DNA from: Bradyrhizobium yuanmingense
GTDB lineage: Bacteria; Pseudomonadota; Alphaproteobacteria; Rhizobiales; Xanthobacteraceae
Length of the DNA: 64,000 nt
Reading direction: 5' to 3'
Assembly: GCF_900094575.1 (NCBI RefSeq)
Contig: NZ_FMAE01000005.1
Span: forward strand, 488,092 to 552,091
The position numbers and the translations under genes were made by a program. The notes under the pieces were generated by a model. The model was not told the DNA's origin. It saw nothing but the letters and a program-made list of their open reading frames with translations, and did no database searches. Numbering within the stretch: the first letter of the stretch is position 1; the number at the start of each line of letters is the position of its first letter. This document shows, one piece after another, positions 45,347 to 54,419 of the stretch.

Positions 45347-46414
45347 TCACTTCGGCGCGATGCCGGCGAAATGCAGCACGCCGGCCACCACGATCACCAT
45401 CGCCAGCGACAGCGGCAGGAACACCTTCCAGCCGAGGCGCATCAGTTGATCGTAGCGGTAGCGCGGCACGATCGCCTTCGCCATCGCGAACAGGAAGAAC
45501 ATGAAGAACAGCTTCAGCGAGAACCAGATGATCCCCGGCACCCAGTTGAAGGGCGGCAGGTCCACCGGCGGCAGCCAGCCTCCGAGGAACAGGATCGTCG
45601 CCAGCGCGCACATCGTGACGATTGCGACATACTCGCCGAGCATGAACAAGAGGTACGGCGTCGAGCCGTACTCGACCATGAAGCCGGCGACGAGCTCGGA
45701 TTCGGCTTCGACGAGGTCGAAGGGCGGGCGGTTGGTTTCCGCCAGCGCCGAGACGTAGAACACCACGAACATCGGGAACAACGGCCAGACGTACCAATTC
45801 AGGATCGTCAGCTGCGGCAGCCCGATCAGGCTGGCAAGGCCCCGCGCGTGCTGGGCCTCGACCACCGCCGTCAGGTTCAGCGTGCCGGCGCAGAGCAGCA
45901 CGGTGATGATGACGAAGCCGATCGAGACTTCGTAGGACACCATCTGCGCGGCCGAGCGCAGCGCGGCGAGGAAGGGGTATTTCGAGTTCGACGACCAGCC
46001 GGCCATGATGATGCCGTAGATCGACAGCGACGAGATCGCGAAGATGAAGAGGACGCCGACATTGATGTCGGCGATCACCCAGCCGAGATTGGTCGGGATC
46101 ACGGCCCAGGCGGCGAGCGCGAGCACGCATGAGACCAAGGGAGCAAGAAGAAACACGCCCTTGTTGGCGCCGGCCGGGATGATCGGCTCCTTCAGCACGA
46201 ACTTCAACAGGTCGGCGAAGGATTGCAGCAGGCCCCACGGGCCGACGACGTTCGGGCCGCGGCGGATCTGCACCGCCGCCCAGATCTTGCGGTCGGCGAG
46301 CAGGATGTAGGCGATCGCGACCAGCAGGACGACGAGCACGAGGACGCTCTGCGCGACCATGATGATCAGCGGCCAGAGGAACCCGGTCCAGAATGCGCTT
46401 TCGAAGAATTCCAT
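45347..46414 (-). CDS. nuoH: NADH-quinone oxidoreductase subunit H
   Basis: A 355-residue membrane subunit with 8 helices that forms the quinone entry site. Conserved stretches: ADRKIWAAVQIRRGPNVVGP and AETNRPPFDLVEAESELVAG, the acidic loop typical of ND1. It lies 10 bases after the nuoG stop. Confidence 0.97.
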   Translation of the reverse strand: MEFFESAFWTGFLWPLIIMVAQSVLVLVVLLVAIAYILLADRKIWAAVQIRRGPNVVGPWGLLQSFADLLKFVLKEPIIPAGANKGVFLLAPLVSCVLALAAWAVIPTNLGWVIADINVGVLFIFAISSLSIYGIIMAGWSSNSKYPFLAALRSAAQMVSYEVSIGFVIITVLLCAGTLNLTAVVEAQHARGLASLIGLPQLTILNWYVWPLFPMFVVFYVSALAETNRPPFDLVEAESELVAGFMVEYGSTPYLLFMLGEYVAIVTMCALATILFLGGWLPPVDLPPFNWVPGIIWFSLKLFFMFFLFAMAKAIVPRYRYDQLMRLGWKVFLPLSLAMVIVVAGVLHFAGIAPK

Positions 46415-46424
46415 CAGATCACGC

Positions 46425-48500
46425 TCACTCCGCTGCGGTCAGCATCTGCCCGGAGGCGAGGCGCGAGCATTCCGCCATCACGGCGGACGCACGCGCGATT
46501 GGGTTGGTCAAATAGAAGTCCTCGACCAGAGGCTTGAACGGCGCCTTCTCGGGCGAGCCGCCCTTGCCCGCCAGCTTCTTGATCTGGTCGGCCGAGCCGG
46601 CCTCGATCTGGTCGAGACGGATCAGATGCGGCACGGCCTTGAACACCGCTTGGCGCAGGGCTTGAAGCGAGTCATAGCCGAGCTTCTTGCCGAGTGCTTC
46701 CGACAGTGCGCGGATGATCGCCCAGTCCTCGCGGGCCTCGCCCGGCGGGAACGCGGCGCGGCCCGTCATCTGCACGCGGCCTTCGGTGTTGACGTAGATC
46801 GCGGACTTCTCGGTGTAGGCGGCCGCCGGCAGGATGACGTCGGCGCGGTGCGCGCCGCGATCACCATGGGTGCCGATATAGACGACGAAGGTGCCGTCAG
46901 GCGCCTTGATCTCGTCGGCGCCGAGCAGGAACAGCAAGTCGAGCGTGCCGAAGGTCGTCATCTGCGCAGCATTGAGGCCGCCGCTGGTTGCGGCAAAGCC
47001 GATGTCGAGCGCGCCGACGCGCGAGGCGGTCTCGTGCAGCACGCCAAAACCGTTCCAGCCGTCCTTGACTGCGCCGACATCGAGCGCGAGCTTGGCGCTG
47101 GCGGCGAGAATGGCGGCGCCGTCGTGACGGGCGGCCGCGCCCGCACCGACCAGGATGATCGGATTCTCAGCGTTCTTCAGCACGTCCATGAAGGAATGCT
47201 TGCCGGCCGCGAGCTCGGCCAGCGTCTCGGTACCGGCACCGAGGTGGTCGAAATCATAGGTCAGGTCGGCCTTGGCACCGATCACGCCGACCTTGAAGCC
47301 GCCGGCGCGCCAACGCTTGCGGATGCGGGCGTTGAACACGGCCGCCTCTTTCCGCGGGTTCGCGCCGATGATGAGCAGCGCGTCGGCCTGCTCGACGCCG
47401 GCGAGCGTCGGATTGAAGATGTAGGAGCCGCGGCCGAGCGCCGGATCGAAGGCGTCGCCGCCCTGCACCGCCAGATTGCCCGAGCCGTATTTGCCGAGCA
47501 GGTCCTTCAGCGCGAACATCTCCTCGACGCCGGCGAGATCGCCTGCGATCGCGCCGATGCGCTTGCCGTCGGTGCGCGCCGCCTTGGCGGCGATCGCAGC
47601 GAAGGCTTCGGTCCAGCTCGCTGCGCGCAGCTTGCCGGCTTCGCGGATATAGGGCCGGTCGAGACGCTGGGTGCGCAGGCCGTCGACGACGTGCCGGGTC
47701 TTGTCCGAGATCCACTCCTCGTTCACGGCCTCGTTGATGCGCGGCAGGATCCGCATCACCTCGCGGCCGCGGGTGTCGACGCGGATCGCAGAGCCGACGC
47801 CGTCCATGACGTCGATCGACTGGGTCTTGCCGAGCTCCCACGGGCGCGCCGCGAAGGCATAGGGTTTCGAGGTCAGCGCGCCGACCGGGCAGATGTCGAC
47901 GAGGTTGCCCTGCAATTCCGAGGTCAGCGCGTGCTCGAGATAGGTCGTGATCTCCATGTCCTCGCCGCGGCCGGTAGCGCCCATCTCGGGCGCGCCGGCG
48001 ACTTCCGCCGAAAAGCGGACGCAGCGCGTGCACTGGATGCAGCGGTTCATGGAGGTCTTGACCAGCGCGCCGAGATATTTGTCCTCGACCGCGCGCTTGT
48101 TCTCGGCGAAGCGGCTGGTGTCGACGCCATAGCCCATCGCCTGGTCCTGCAGGTCGCACTCGCCGCCCTGGTCGCAGATCGGGCAATCCAGCGGATGGTT
48201 GATCAGAAGGAATTCCATCACGCCTTCGCGTGCCTTCTTCACCATCGGCGAACGCGTCGAAATCTCGGGCGGCTCGCCCTTGGGGCCCGGACGGCAGTCG
48301 CGCACGCCCCAGGCGCAGCTCGCGACCGGCTTCGGGCCGCCCTTCACCTCGACGAGACACATCCGGCAATTGCCGGCGATCGACAGCCGCTCGTGATAGC
48401 AGAAGCGCGGAATCTCGGCGCCAGCCGCCTCGCACGCCTGAAGCAACGTGTACTCGGCGGGGACATCGATCTCTTTGCCGTCGATGATGAGCTTGGTCAT
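46425..48500 (-). CDS. nuoG: NADH-quinone oxidoreductase subunit G
   Basis: A 691-residue subunit. The N-terminal [2Fe-2S] ferredoxin domain has CYHERLSIAGNCRMCLVEV and a fourth Cys; HPLDCPICDQGGECDLQ holds the His-coordinated N5 cluster and CIQCTRCVRFSAEVAG the N4 cluster. The rest is a molybdopterin-oxidoreductase fold that is inactive in complex I. The extra N7 cluster motif is not evident, as usual in alphaproteobacteria. Confidence 0.97.
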   Translation of the reverse strand: MTKLIIDGKEIDVPAEYTLLQACEAAGAEIPRFCYHERLSIAGNCRMCLVEVKGGPKPVASCAWGVRDCRPGPKGEPPEISTRSPMVKKAREGVMEFLLINHPLDCPICDQGGECDLQDQAMGYGVDTSRFAENKRAVEDKYLGALVKTSMNRCIQCTRCVRFSAEVAGAPEMGATGRGEDMEITTYLEHALTSELQGNLVDICPVGALTSKPYAFAARPWELGKTQSIDVMDGVGSAIRVDTRGREVMRILPRINEAVNEEWISDKTRHVVDGLRTQRLDRPYIREAGKLRAASWTEAFAAIAAKAARTDGKRIGAIAGDLAGVEEMFALKDLLGKYGSGNLAVQGGDAFDPALGRGSYIFNPTLAGVEQADALLIIGANPRKEAAVFNARIRKRWRAGGFKVGVIGAKADLTYDFDHLGAGTETLAELAAGKHSFMDVLKNAENPIILVGAGAAARHDGAAILAASAKLALDVGAVKDGWNGFGVLHETASRVGALDIGFAATSGGLNAAQMTTFGTLDLLFLLGADEIKAPDGTFVVYIGTHGDRGAHRADVILPAAAYTEKSAIYVNTEGRVQMTGRAAFPPGEAREDWAIIRALSEALGKKLGYDSLQALRQAVFKAVPHLIRLDQIEAGSADQIKKLAGKGGSPEKAPFKPLVEDFYLTNPIARASAVMAECSRLASGQMLTAAE

Positions 48501-48505
48501 GTCTC

Positions 48506-49831
48506 TTACTCCGCCGCGACCATGTTCACGGGATCGCGGACCCCGATGTCATCGACATCGGCCTTGTGCGAATATTGGTCGATGCGCGCTTCGATCTCGT
48601 GGCGGAAGTGCGTGATCAGGCCCTGGATCGGCCAGGCCGCGGCGTCGCCGAGCGCGCAGATGGTGTGGCCTTCGACCTGCTTGGTGACCTCGAGCAGCAT
48701 GTCGATCTCGCGCTTGTGGGCACGGCCTTCGGCCATGCGGGTCAGGACGCGCCACATCCAGCCTGTGCCTTCGCGGCACGGCGTGCACTGGCCGCAGCTC
48801 TCGTGCTTGTAGAAATAGGAGATGCGGGCGATCGCACGGATCAGGTCGGTCGACTTGTCCATCACGATCACCGCGGCGGTGCCGAGGCCCGAGCGCAGCT
48901 TGCTCAGGCTATCGAAATCCATCGGCGTGTCGATGATCTGCTCGGCCGGCACCATGCGCACCGACGAGCCGCCGGGGATCACGGCCTTGAGGTTGTCCCA
49001 GCCGCCGCGAATGCCGCCGCAATGCTTCTCGATCAACTCACGGAACGGGATGCCCATAGCCTCTTCGACGTTGCAGGGCCGCTCGACATGGCCGGAGATG
49101 CAGAACAGCTTGGTGCCGACATTGTTCGGGCGGCCGATGCCGGCGAACCACGCCGCGCCGCGGCGCAGGATATCGGGCGCAACGGCGATGGATTCGACGT
49201 TGTTGACGGTGGTCGGGCAGCCGAACAGACCGACATTCGCCGGGAACGGCGGCTTCAGCCGCGGCTGGCCCTTCTTGCCCTCGAGGCTTTCGAGCAGCGC
49301 GGTCTCCTCGCCGCAGATATAGGCGCCGGCGCCGTGGGCGACGTAAAGGTCGAACGGCCAGCCGTTGAGATTGTCCTTGCCGATCAGCTTGGCTTCATAG
49401 GCCTGGTCGATCGCGGCCTGAAGGCGCTCGCGCTCGCGGATGAACTCGCCGCGGACATAGATGTAGCAGGCATGCGCGTTCATCGCGAAGCTCGCGATCA
49501 GGCAGCCCTCGACCAACAGATGCGGATCATGCCGCATGATCTCGCGGTCCTTGCAGGTGCCGGGCTCGGATTCGTCGGCGTTGACGACGAGATAGCTGGG
49601 ACGGCCGTCGGTCGATTCCTTCGGCATGAAGGACCATTTGAGACCGGTCGGGAAGCCGGCGCCGCCGCGGCCGCGCAGCCCTGAGGCCTTCATCTCGTTG
49701 ATGATCCAGTCGCGGCCCTTGTCGATGATGTTCTTGGTGCCGTCCCAGGCGCCGCGGCGCCGCGCACCCTCGAGCCCCCAATCGTGGAGGCCGTAGAGGT
49801 TCTTGAAGATGCGGTCCTTGTCCTCGAGCAT
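48506..49831 (-). CDS. nuoF: NADH-quinone oxidoreductase subunit F
   Basis: A 441-residue flavoprotein with the NADH/FMN motifs GRGGAGFPTGLKWSFMP and GAGAYICGEETALLESLEG, and the N3 cluster motif ESCGQCTPCREG with a later Cys. It oxidises NADH in the peripheral arm. It is 5 bases before nuoG; the 66-residue membrane gene lies 15 bases upstream. Confidence 0.97.
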   Translation of the reverse strand: MLEDKDRIFKNLYGLHDWGLEGARRRGAWDGTKNIIDKGRDWIINEMKASGLRGRGGAGFPTGLKWSFMPKESTDGRPSYLVVNADESEPGTCKDREIMRHDPHLLVEGCLIASFAMNAHACYIYVRGEFIRERERLQAAIDQAYEAKLIGKDNLNGWPFDLYVAHGAGAYICGEETALLESLEGKKGQPRLKPPFPANVGLFGCPTTVNNVESIAVAPDILRRGAAWFAGIGRPNNVGTKLFCISGHVERPCNVEEAMGIPFRELIEKHCGGIRGGWDNLKAVIPGGSSVRMVPAEQIIDTPMDFDSLSKLRSGLGTAAVIVMDKSTDLIRAIARISYFYKHESCGQCTPCREGTGWMWRVLTRMAEGRAHKREIDMLLEVTKQVEGHTICALGDAAAWPIQGLITHFRHEIEARIDQYSHKADVDDIGVRDPVNMVAAE

Positions 49832-49846
49832 ATCAGTGCTTTCCGA

Positions 49847-50047
49847 TCAACGAATGGACTGCTTGTAGGCAAGTCCGGCGGCGCAGACGGCGAAGAACAG
49901 CGCCCAGAGCAGACTGGTCTCCTGCGACGCGTTCATGAAGTAACGCTGCAGCAGGAACATGAAGGCAGCCGCGATCGCGGCGTGCATGGCGACGAAGCCC
50001 CATTTCTTCACGGCCGCGGTCCCTCCGGTTACGACGAGATCACGCAT
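49847..50047 (-). CDS. Small two-helix membrane protein within the nuo operon
   Basis: A 66-residue protein with two hydrophobic segments (FVAMHAAIAAAFMFLLQRYF and LLWALFFAVCAAGLAYKQ). Its ATG overlaps the nuoE stop by 1 base and it is followed by nuoF after 15 bases, so it is translated as part of the operon. It matches no Nuo core subunit. It may be an accessory or assembly factor of complex I; this is inferred from position only. Confidence 0.75.
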   Translation of the reverse strand: MRDLVVTGGTAAVKKWGFVAMHAAIAAAFMFLLQRYFMNASQETSLLWALFFAVCAAGLAYKQSIR

Positions 50048-50658
50048 CAGGTGATCTCCTTGAGCGTGGTCGGTCCGGTCATCGGCGCCGAGAATTGGCG
50101 GCCGTTCTGCGGACCGGGCTTGGGCGGATTGCCCGAAGCGAAGCCATCGAGCACCTTGCCGAAGCTTTCCTTGGTCAGGTCCTCATAGGTGTCCTTGCCG
50201 ATCAGCACCATCGGCGCGTTCACGCAGGCGCCCAGGCACTCCACCTCCTCCCAGCTGAAATTGCCGTCCTTGGAGAGATGGAAGGGCTCGTGATGGATGC
50301 GGTGCTCGCAGACGTGGATCAGATCCTCGGCGCCGCGTAGCCGGCACGGCGTGGTGCCGCAGACCTGGACGTGGGCCTTCTTGCCGACGGGGGCGAGCTG
50401 GAACATGGTGTAGAAGGTCGCGACCTCCAGCACGCGGATATAGGGCATGTCGAGCATGTCGGCGATGACGCGGATCGCGGCCTCCGACACCCAGCCCTCG
50501 TTCTGCTCCTGCGCGCGCCAGAGGATGGCGATGACGGCGGAGGCCTGACGGCCTTCGGGATATTTCGCGATCTGCTGCCGGGCGAATGCGAGGTTCTCCT
50601 CCGTGAACGCAAAGCTCGCGGGTTGGACTTCCTTCGGTGCTAATCGGCGAACGGACAT
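50047..50658 (-). CDS. nuoE: NADH-quinone oxidoreductase subunit E
   Basis: A 203-residue thioredoxin-fold subunit with the N1a [2Fe-2S] ligands in VCGTTPCRLRGAEDL and ECLGACVNAPM. The N-terminal helical part starts LAPKEVQPASFAFTEEN. A C-terminal tail of about 35 residues is Pro/Gly-rich and longer than in E. coli. It follows the FkbM-type gene by 12 bases. Confidence 0.96.
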   Translation of the reverse strand: MSVRRLAPKEVQPASFAFTEENLAFARQQIAKYPEGRQASAVIAILWRAQEQNEGWVSEAAIRVIADMLDMPYIRVLEVATFYTMFQLAPVGKKAHVQVCGTTPCRLRGAEDLIHVCEHRIHHEPFHLSKDGNFSWEEVECLGACVNAPMVLIGKDTYEDLTKESFGKVLDGFASGNPPKPGPQNGRQFSAPMTGPTTLKEIT

Positions 50659-50670
50659 CTCTTCAATCTC

Positions 50671-51648
50671 TCACTGCATGCGGCGCGCGGTCTTGGTATC
50701 CAGGTTCTTGGCGTTCATGGCCTCGATCCTGTCCTGCCAGAATGCGCTTGCGGTGCCGAAAACGTTGTAGCCGACGTGGGTCGAGACCTTGATGCGGTCG
50801 AGGATCGACAGCTCGGTCACGGTTTCCATGCGGTTGCTGCGCGGATCGAACACGATCAGCTTCAGTGGGGTCTGTTCGAGGATGAAGCGCGACACGGCGT
50901 GCGAGCGGTCGCTGCCGTGCTCCTCGCACATGATGACGCTGTCGGCCTGAAGCAGCCGTGCCCCGCCCTTGATCGCCTCGATCTCGACGCCCTCGACGTC
51001 GAGCTTGATCAGGTACTTGCCGGTGGCCGCGACCTTGCCGTCCTCGATCAAATTGTCGAGCGCGATCACCGGCACCTCCTCGCCGCCCGCCGACTGATCG
51101 CCGGCGATGCTGAAGGCCTCGTGCTTGGTGCCCGACAGACGCGCGGTGCCGCGCGCCGCGCCGATCGCGCATTTCATGGTCTCGAAGCGGCCAGCGTTGA
51201 TGCGGGCATTGTTGGCGAGCTTCGAATAGTTCTGGCCCGACGGCTCGATCGCGATCGCCTTATGCGCGCCGAACGGCTTGCTCGAGACCAGCACCGACCA
51301 ATAACCGTAATTGGCGCCGCAATCGAGCAGCGTGTAGTCGACGTCGATGGAATCGGCGAACAAGAGCTCGAGCTCGTCCTCGTAAATGTAGGAGCGGTTG
51401 AGCAGCTTGCTCCAATAGCCGTCGCCGTAAGGGAATTCGAACACCGCGTCGGGATTGAGCCTGATCGCGATGTTGCGCTCGGGCAGCGTCTTGCGCAGCA
51501 AATTCGCGCAGGCGATGTAGCCCATATGCGAGAAGTGCGAGGAGATCTTCGATCCCGTCACCAGCGCCAAGGCAGCCGTCCGCTCCCACAGGTTCGCCCC
51601 TTCAAGGGCCCCCGAGGCACGGTCAAACTGGATTGGCGCCTGCGCCAT
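50671..51648 (-). CDS. FkbM-family methyltransferase within the nuo operon
   Basis: A 325-residue protein with the SAM-binding motif YTLLDCGANYGYWSVLVS (about 105-122) and the FkbM signature YLIKLDVEGVEIEAIKGG (about 213-230). These proteins usually methylate hydroxyl groups of sugars or polyketides, but many are unassigned. The ATG at 51648 overlaps the nuoD stop by 1 base (TGATG), so its translation is tied to nuoD. The location suggests a link to complex I or quinone; no sequence motif confirms this. The open frame extends 43 codons further into nuoD as a shadow. Confidence 0.88.
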   Translation of the reverse strand: MAQAPIQFDRASGALEGANLWERTAALALVTGSKISSHFSHMGYIACANLLRKTLPERNIAIRLNPDAVFEFPYGDGYWSKLLNRSYIYEDELELLFADSIDVDYTLLDCGANYGYWSVLVSSKPFGAHKAIAIEPSGQNYSKLANNARINAGRFETMKCAIGAARGTARLSGTKHEAFSIAGDQSAGGEEVPVIALDNLIEDGKVAATGKYLIKLDVEGVEIEAIKGGARLLQADSVIMCEEHGSDRSHAVSRFILEQTPLKLIVFDPRSNRMETVTELSILDRIKVSTHVGYNVFGTASAFWQDRIEAMNAKNLDTKTARRMQ

Positions 51649-52844
51649 CACCGATCGACCTCTCCGAACACGATGTCGAGCGAGCCCAGGATCGCCGAGA
51701 CGTCGGCCAGCAGATGGCCGCGGCAGATGTGATCCATCGCCTGGAGATGCGCGAAGCCCGGCGCGCGGATCTTGCACTTGTAGGGCTTGTTGGTGCCGTC
51801 GGCGACGAGATAGACGCCGAACTCGCCCTTGGGCGCCTCGACCGCGGCGTAGACCTCGCCGGCCGGCACGTGGACACCTTCGGTGTAGAGCTTGAAGTGG
51901 TGGATCAGCGCTTCCATCGAGCGCTTCATCTCGCCACGGCGCGGCGGCGCGACCTTGTTGTCTTCGACGACGACCGGGCCCTTGCCGTCAGGCGCGTTCA
52001 GCTTCTGGATGCACTGTTTCATGATGTGCACGGACTGGCGCATCTCTTCCATGCGGATCAAATAGCGATCGTAGCAGTCGCCGTTCTTGCCGATCGGAAT
52101 GTCGAAATCCATCTCGGCGTAGCACTCATAGGGCTGCGACTTGCGCAAGTCCCAGGCCGCGCCCGAGCCGCGCACCATCACACCCGAGAAACCCCATTCC
52201 CAGGCTTCCTTGAGCGGCACCACGCCGATGTCGACGTTGCGCTGCTTGAAGATGCGATTGGCGGTGAGCAGACGGTCGAGATCGTCCACAACCTTGAGGA
52301 ACGGATCGCACCAGGCCTCGATGTCGTCGACCAGCTTCTGCGGCAGGTCCTGATGCACGCCGCCGATACGGAAATAGGCCGCATGCATGCGGCTGCCCGA
52401 GGCGCGCTCGTAGAACACCATCAGCTTCTCGCGCTCTTCGAAGCCCCACAGCGGCGGGGTCAGCGCGCCGACGTCCATCGCCTGCGTGGTGACGTTGAGC
52501 AGATGCGAGAGGATGCGGCCGATCTCGCAATAGAGCACGCGGATCAGCTGGCCGCGGCGCGGCACCTCGATGCCGAGCAGCTTTTCGGCGGCGAGGCAGA
52601 AGGCGTGCTCCTGATTCATCGGCGCGACGTAGTCGAGCCGGTCGAAATAAGGGATCGCCTGCAGATAAGTCTTCTGCTCGATCAGCTTCTCAGTGCCGCG
52701 GTGAAGCAGGCCGATATGCGGATCGACGCGCTCGACCACTTCGCCGTCGAGTTCGAGCACGAGGCGCAAAACGCCGTGCGCCGCCGGGTGCTGCGGTCCG
52801 AAATTGATCGTGAAGTTACGGAGATTCTGCGGTTGCTCGTTCAT
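51648..52844 (-). CDS. nuoD: NADH-quinone oxidoreductase subunit D
   Basis: A 398-residue 49-kDa-type subunit, derived from a hydrogenase large subunit, without the nickel Cys ligands. N-terminal FGPQHPAAHGVLRLVLELDG with the quinone-site His, then HIGLLHRGTEKLIE and YFDRLDYVAPM. Ends DIVFGEVDR. Together with NuoB it forms the quinone pocket. It is separated from nuoC by 2 bases. Confidence 0.97.
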   Translation of the reverse strand: MNEQPQNLRNFTINFGPQHPAAHGVLRLVLELDGEVVERVDPHIGLLHRGTEKLIEQKTYLQAIPYFDRLDYVAPMNQEHAFCLAAEKLLGIEVPRRGQLIRVLYCEIGRILSHLLNVTTQAMDVGALTPPLWGFEEREKLMVFYERASGSRMHAAYFRIGGVHQDLPQKLVDDIEAWCDPFLKVVDDLDRLLTANRIFKQRNVDIGVVPLKEAWEWGFSGVMVRGSGAAWDLRKSQPYECYAEMDFDIPIGKNGDCYDRYLIRMEEMRQSVHIMKQCIQKLNAPDGKGPVVVEDNKVAPPRRGEMKRSMEALIHHFKLYTEGVHVPAGEVYAAVEAPKGEFGVYLVADGTNKPYKCKIRAPGFAHLQAMDHICRGHLLADVSAILGSLDIVFGEVDR

Positions 52845-52846
52845 GA

Positions 52847-53461
52847 TCAGACCTTCGGCCCCGCTTTTTCATCGCCCGGAAGCACCGGATAGTCGGCACC
52901 TTCCCAAGGGGATAAAAAGTCGAACTTGCGGAATTCCTGGTTGAGGCGGACCGGCTCGTACACCACCCGCTTCTCCTGATCGTCGTAGCGGACCTCGACG
53001 AATCCGGTGAGCGGGAAATCCTTGCGCAGCGGATGGCCCTCGAAGCCGTAGTCCGTGAGGATGCGGCGCATGTCGGGATGGCCGACGAAGAACACGCCGT
53101 AGAGGTCGTAGGCTTCGCGCTCGAACCAGTCCGCGCCCGGGAAGACGTCGATCAGCGAGGGCACCTGCGTGGTCTCGTCGGCTTGCGCCTTGAGCCGGAT
53201 GCGCGCGTTCAAGGTCGGCGACAGGAAGTGATAGATGACGTCGAAGCGCTTCTCGCGATCCGGATAGTCCACCGCCGTGATGTCGGTGATGTTGACGAAC
53301 CGGCAGTTCGGGTCATCGCGGAGGTACTTGACCACCTCGACGATCCTGGCGGCCTCGACGTCCACGGTGAGCTGGTTGAAGGCCACCGAGTGACCGGTCG
53401 CGGCGCCCGGAAGCGCGCTAACGATCGTCTGCCCCAGGGCGTCGAGCTTGGCGTCGTCCAT
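52847..53461 (-). CDS. nuoC: NADH-quinone oxidoreductase subunit C
   Basis: A 204-residue 30-kDa-type subunit with the signature ADWFEREAYDLYGVFFVGHP followed by RRILTDYGFEGHPLRKDFPL. I chose the ATG at 53461, 11 bases after the nuoB stop; the longer open frame overlaps nuoB. NuoC is separate from NuoD here, unlike the fused NuoCD of E. coli. Confidence 0.97.
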   Translation of the reverse strand: MDDAKLDALGQTIVSALPGAATGHSVAFNQLTVDVEAARIVEVVKYLRDDPNCRFVNITDITAVDYPDREKRFDVIYHFLSPTLNARIRLKAQADETTQVPSLIDVFPGADWFEREAYDLYGVFFVGHPDMRRILTDYGFEGHPLRKDFPLTGFVEVRYDDQEKRVVYEPVRLNQEFRKFDFLSPWEGADYPVLPGDEKAGPKV

Positions 53462-53472
53462 GACGTAAAACC

Positions 53473-54063
53473 TTAGCGTTCGATGGTGCCGGTGCGCCGG
53501 ATCTTCTTTTGCAGCAGCAGCACGCCGTAGAGCAGCGCCTCCGCCGTGGGCGGGCAGCCCGGCACGTAGATGTCGATCGGCACGATGCGGTCGCAGCCGC
53601 GCACGACCGAGTAGGAATAGTGATAATAGCCGCCGCCATTGGCGCAGGAGCCCATCGAGATGACGTAGCGCGGCTCGGGCATCTGGTCGTAGACCTTGCG
53701 CAGCGCCGGCGCCATTTTGTTGGTCAGCGTTCCCGCCACGATCATCACGTCGGACTGACGCGGCGAGGCACGCGGGGCGAAGCCGAAGCGCTCGACGTCG
53801 TAGCGCGGCATCGAGACCTGCATCATCTCCACCGCGCAGCAGGCGAGACCGAAGGTCATCCACATCAAAGAGCCGGTACGCGCCCAGGTGATGAGGTCGT
53901 CGGTCGCGGCCACGAAGAAGCCCTTGTCGGACAGCTCGGAATTGACCTCGAGGAAGAACGGATCATTGGCCCCGACCGGCTTGCCGGTCGAAGGATCCAG
54001 AATGCCCTTCGGGGCCGGTGCGATCACCGGACCTGCGGACTGTGTAGCCGGGTTCAATCCCAT
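53473..54063 (-). CDS. nuoB: NADH-quinone oxidoreductase subunit B
   Basis: A 196-residue subunit with the N2 cluster ligands: tandem Cys in FGLACCAVEMM, then GSCANGGGYY and VPGCPPTAEALLYG. An N-terminal extension of about 40 residues is Pro/Ala-rich, as usual in alphaproteobacteria. I chose the ATG at 54063, which overlaps the nuoA end by 10 bases. Confidence 0.97.
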   Translation of the reverse strand: MGLNPATQSAGPVIAPAPKGILDPSTGKPVGANDPFFLEVNSELSDKGFFVAATDDLITWARTGSLMWMTFGLACCAVEMMQVSMPRYDVERFGFAPRASPRQSDVMIVAGTLTNKMAPALRKVYDQMPEPRYVISMGSCANGGGYYHYSYSVVRGCDRIVPIDIYVPGCPPTAEALLYGVLLLQKKIRRTGTIER

Positions 54064-54419
54064 TCGAGGGCCCCTTTCTTCCATTCATAGGCGAACCCGA
54101 CCGTCAGCACGGCGAGGAACACCACCATGGACCAGAAGCCGGTCGCGCCAAGCTTGCCGAACGCCACCGCCCAGGGAAACAGAAACGCCACCTCGAGATC
54201 GAAGATGATGAAGAGGATGGCGACGAGATAGAAGCGGACGTCGAACTTCATGCGGGCGTCGTCGAAGGCGTTGAAACCGCACTCGTAGGCCGACAGCTTT
54301 TCGGGATCCGGCTGCTGGAACGCCACGATGAACGGCGCGATCAGCAGCACGAGGCCGATCAGGCCCGCTACCCCTATAAAGACGACGAGTGGAAGATAGT
54401 TCTGCAGAATGCCGCTCAT
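54054..54419 (-). CDS. nuoA: NADH-quinone oxidoreductase subunit A
   Basis: A 121-residue subunit with three membrane helices and the ND3 loop AYECGFNAFDDARMKFDVRF carrying the conserved Cys, followed by FIIFDLEVAFLFPWA. It is the first gene of the operon. The start at 54419 matches the family N-terminus (MSGILQNYLP); the open frame extends further without support. Confidence 0.96.
   Translation of the reverse strand: MSGILQNYLPLVVFIGVAGLIGLVLLIAPFIVAFQQPDPEKLSAYECGFNAFDDARMKFDVRFYLVAILFIIFDLEVAFLFPWAVAFGKLGATGFWSMVVFLAVLTVGFAYEWKKGALEWD

Noticed and set aside
50671..51777. Longer form of the FkbM protein starting inside nuoD
   Set aside because: The extra 43 residues are a frame-shifted reading of nuoD; the ATG at 51648 with one-base stop overlap is the normal coupling pattern.
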